From an uncultured Acidobacteriaceae bacterium (GTDB taxonomy: Bacteria; Acidobacteriota; Terriglobia; Terriglobales; Acidobacteriaceae), in NCBI GenBank assembly GCA_903904755.1, contig CAIVDV010000050.1, positions 1-55,782 on the forward strand: 55,782 nucleotides of DNA, in the 5' to 3' direction. Below, piece after piece: positions 53,238 to 55,782 of the stretch. Both the position numbers and the translations under genes were made by a program. A model generated the notes under the pieces. It did not search any database. It was not told the DNA's origin and worked only from the letters and a program-made list of their open reading frames with translations. Numbering within the stretch: the stretch's first letter is position 1; each line of letters opens with the position of its first letter.

Positions 53238-55782
53238 ATGATGTTTCGCCGCATTCATTTTTCACTTCTTCTTTCTCTGGCATTTCTAATGCCGGTTTCG
53301 ATGTCTGGTCTGGCGCAGACCGGGGCATCGGGCACCGTTTCCGGCGTTGTGACTGATCCCACTGGGGCGGTGGTTCCGGGAGCGTCGGTGACACTGCAGA
53401 ACCCTGTCTCCGGGTTGAACCGCACTGTCAAAACGGATGCGATGGGTCAGTTCAATTTCGCCAACGTTCCGTTCAATCGCTACGATTTGCAAGCGAGCGC
53501 GAAGGGATTCTCGCTGAATACCCAGACGGTTGAGGTTCAGTCCACCGTGGCGATTAGCCTGAAGGTGACCCTGACAGTTGTTGGTGGTTCCGACACGGTT
53601 ACGGTTGAGGCCTCCAGCGATATGGTGGAGAGCGATCCGGTGGGGCATACGGATGTGGACCGGGATTCGTTTGAGAAGATTCCGCTGGAGTCGACGACGA
53701 GTTCTCTGACGTCGATGGTGACGATGTCAGCGCCGGGGATATCGGCGGATTCGAATGGCATGGCTCATGGGATGGGTGACCATGCATCGAACTCGTTTTC
53801 GGTGGATGGGCAGTCGATCACGGACCAGCAGAGCAAGACATTTTCGAACCAGATACCGCTGGACTCGGTGCAGTCGATTGAGGTGATTCCGGGCGCGCCG
53901 CCGGCGGAGTATGGCGGGAAGACGAGCCTGGTGATTGTGGCGACGACGCGGTCGGGGCTGGGGCAGACGACGCCGCAGGGCGAGATTACGAGTTCGTACG
54001 GTAGCTTTGGGTCGTCGAGTGTGGGTGCGAATTTTGCGATTGGAACGGCGAAGTGGGGGAATTTTGTTTCGCTGGGCGGCTCGAACAGCGGGCGGTTCCT
54101 GGACGGGCCGGAGTACAAGGTATTCCATGACAAGGGGAACGAAGAGAACATCTTCAACCGCATGGATTATCAGCAGGATGCGAACAATTCCTGGCGGTTG
54201 AATCTGGGGTATACGCGGTCGTGGTTCCAGACGCCGAACTCGTATGACACGCAGAATGCAACGCAGGCGATTGCGGACGGGCTGGGGAACGTGGGTCCGG
54301 CGGACCAGCGGGCGCAGATTGTGACGGTGAATGTTGCGCCGACGTGGACGCGGATTGTGTCGCCGACGACGGTGCTGAATGTGGGTGGGGCGCTGCGGCG
54401 GGATGACTTCCATTACTACCCGAGCGGGAATCCGCTGGCGGATTTGGGGCCGGTGAACTTGCAGCAGGAGACGATTGGGCAGAATCGCACGCTGATGAAT
54501 GCGGCGGTGCACTCGGACCTGACGCATACGCGGGGGATTCACAACATCAAGCTGGGCGTGAGCTACCAGCAGACGTTTCTGGATGAGAGCGACCGGTTGG
54601 CGATTGTGGATCCGAAGCTGATTGGGAATCTGGGGTGCGAGGCGGGCGGAGTGGCGACGCCGGGGACGGCCTGTGAAACGCTGCTGCCCTATGACCTGAC
54701 CCAGGGCGGCGGGTACTACAGCTTCCGCGGGCATACGGATATCAAAGAGGGGGCGGCGTATATTCAGGATGCGATTACGGCGGGGCCGTGGTCGGCGAAT
54801 CTTGGGCTGCGCGGGGACCTGTATAACGGGCTGGCCAAGGGACGGCAACTGGAGCCGCGGGTGGGGGTGAGCTACCAGGTGAAGCGGACGGGGACGGTGC
54901 TGCGGCTGAGCTACGCGAGGACTCTGGAGAGCCCGTTCAACGAGAACCTGATTCTGGCCAGCCGGGGTTGCGACTCGGCGGTGATTGCTGCGCTGATTCC
55001 CTGCGTATCTGCACCGAACCAGCCGGGGTTGCGGAATGACTTTCACGCCGGCCTGCAGCAGAGTTTTGGGCGGTGGGCGGTGTTTTCAGGGGACTATGTG
55101 TGGAAGTACACGCATAATGCGTATGACTTCAGCGTGCTGGGTGCGACGCCGATTACATTTCCGATTGGGTGGCACAACTCCAAGATTCCGGGGCTGGATG
55201 GGCGGCTGAGTTTCCCGGAGCACAAGGGATTTTCGGGGCAGGTGGTGTTCTCGTCAGTGGCGGCGCGGTTCTTTACGCCGCAGACGAGTGGATTGGGGAC
55301 GGTGCCGAATCCGGGCGCGACGAGCTCGGCCTTCCGCATTGACCACGACGAGAAGTTCAACGAGACGGCGCACGTGCAGTATCAGCCGACGAAGAAGCTG
55401 CCGTGGCTGGGCTTTAACTGGCGGTTTGACTCTGGCCAGGTAGCCGGGGCGAGTCCGTGCTATGGGACCGGGGCGGGGAACGACTGCCCGCAGTCGACGA
55501 CGGTGGATGGCGCGCCGGCAGTGCTGATGCAGGATCCGTACGGGAATCCGTTCACGGCGGATCAGGAGTTCCAGGCGGGGTTCATGTGCAACGGGCAGCG
55601 GGCGACGCCGACTGTGGCGCTGCCGAGTGTGTGCCCGGTGTCGGAGTTCCGGTCGTCACTGATTTCGCTGGCGGCGCCGGGGAGGCAGAACGACGACAAG
55701 AATCCGGCACGGATTGCGCCGCGGAATTTGTTTGACTTGGAGCTGGGGGATGACAACCTGTTCCACAAGGAGAAGCACCCGA
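53238..55782 (+). CDS. TonB-dependent receptor with carboxypeptidase-regulatory-like domain (3' end outside window)
   Basis: This is an outer-membrane receptor; 848 codons are present and the frame is open to the window end. A signal peptide (RIHFSLLLSLAFLMPVSMSG) is followed at about 30-115 by an Ig-like CarboxypepD_reg domain (GTVSGVVTDPTGAVVPGASV, GQFNFANVPFNRYDLQASAK). A plug at about 125-235 has NSFSVDGQSITDQQ, SVQSIEVIPGAPPAEYGGKT, and then a long beta barrel ending at NLFDLELGDDNLFHKEKHP. GAGGAAA precedes the ATG; a second ATG follows at 53241. Such receptors are expanded in acidobacteria. The substrate is unknown, but the His/Cys protein before it hints at a metal. Confidence 0.93.
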   Translation, partial: MMFRRIHFSLLLSLAFLMPVSMSGLAQTGASGTVSGVVTDPTGAVVPGASVTLQNPVSGLNRTVKTDAMGQFNFANVPFNRYDLQASAKGFSLNTQTVEVQSTVAISLKVTLTVVGGSDTVTVEASSDMVESDPVGHTDVDRDSFEKIPLESTTSSLTSMVTMSAPGISADSNGMAHGMGDHASNSFSVDGQSITDQQSKTFSNQIPLDSVQSIEVIPGAPPAEYGGKTSLVIVATTRSGLGQTTPQGEITSSYGSFGSSSVGANFAIGTAKWGNFVSLGGSNSGRFLDGPEYKVFHDKGNEENIFNRMDYQQDANNSWRLNLGYTRSWFQTPNSYDTQNATQAIADGLGNVGPADQRAQIVTVNVAPTWTRIVSPTTVLNVGGALRRDDFHYYPSGNPLADLGPVNLQQETIGQNRTLMNAAVHSDLTHTRGIHNIKLGVSYQQTFLDESDRLAIVDPKLIGNLGCEAGGVATPGTACETLLPYDLTQGGGYYSFRGHTDIKEGAAYIQDAITAGPWSANLGLRGDLYNGLAKGRQLEPRVGVSYQVKRTGTVLRLSYARTLESPFNENLILASRGCDSAVIAALIPCVSAPNQPGLRNDFHAGLQQSFGRWAVFSGDYVWKYTHNAYDFSVLGATPITFPIGWHNSKIPGLDGRLSFPEHKGFSGQVVFSSVAARFFTPQTSGLGTVPNPGATSSAFRIDHDEKFNETAHVQYQPTKKLPWLGFNWRFDSGQVAGASPCYGTGAGNDCPQSTTVDGAPAVLMQDPYGNPFTADQEFQAGFMCNGQRATPTVALPSVCPVSEFRSSLISLAAPGRQNDDKNPARIAPRNLFDLELGDDNLFHKEKHP

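Overview
The window is about 55.8 kb of GC-rich bacterial chromosome. It most likely comes from an Acidobacteriota member of the Terriglobia/Acidobacteriales type (Terriglobus, Granulicella or Edaphobacter-like). This is an inference. It rests on a TonB-dependent receptor with an N-terminal carboxypeptidase-regulatory-like domain, a YncE-type propeller fused to a phosphoesterase, Ala/Pro-rich low-complexity linkers, and many GTG/TTG starts. No rRNA, tRNA, CRISPR array, prophage or transposase gene was seen.

Region 1 (1-18770, all plus strand) is the canonical str-S10-spc-alpha translation cluster. It runs from the 3' part of tuf through rpsJ-rplC-rplD-rplW-rplB-rpsS-rplV-rpsC-rplP-rpmC-rpsQ, rplN-rplX-rplE-rpsN-rpsH-rplF-rplR-rpsE-rpmD-rplO-secY-adk-map-infA-rpmJ and rpsM-rpsK-rpsD-rpoA-rplQ. 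It ends in a strong intrinsic terminator. Many spacers are unusually long (50-190 nt) and several hold perfect hairpins without T tracts. L36, S14, S4, L24 and adenylate kinase all keep cysteine zinc motifs.

Region 2 (18780-27070) is mixed. A palindrome cluster is followed by a minus-strand guaB-vanZ-like-DHA2 exporter group, a Phd/PIN toxin-antitoxin pair, a PLP-dependent decarboxylase, a BrnT-type toxin locus broken by a frameshift in a run of seven T, and a Gly/Cys-rich lipoprotein.

Region 3 (27106-33142) is the rimP-nusA-infB operon. It has a good sigma70-type promoter and about 200 nt of leader containing a terminator-like hairpin, which suggests attenuation control. Two genes of unknown function follow, encoding a PH-like multispanning membrane protein and a secreted coiled-coil protein.

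Region 4 (37044-55782) holds a YegD-like Hsp70, the propeller-phosphoesterase fusion, alanine dehydrogenase, a Tat-type NIPSNAP protein, a DinB protein, a secreted YVTN propeller, and an NtrY/NtrX two-component system. The regulator's GAFTGA loop is replaced by a 12-bp tandem repeat. After these come a DUF4914-like P-loop protein, a ribbon-helix-helix/PIN toxin-antitoxin pair, a secreted protein of unknown function, a small His/Cys-rich membrane protein, and a TonB-dependent receptor cut off by the window end.

No single large new system stands out. The best leads are the NtrX loop repeat, the frameshifted brnT, the rimP leader, the intercistronic hairpins, the uncharacterised pair at 33382-37023, and the His/Cys membrane protein next to the receptor.
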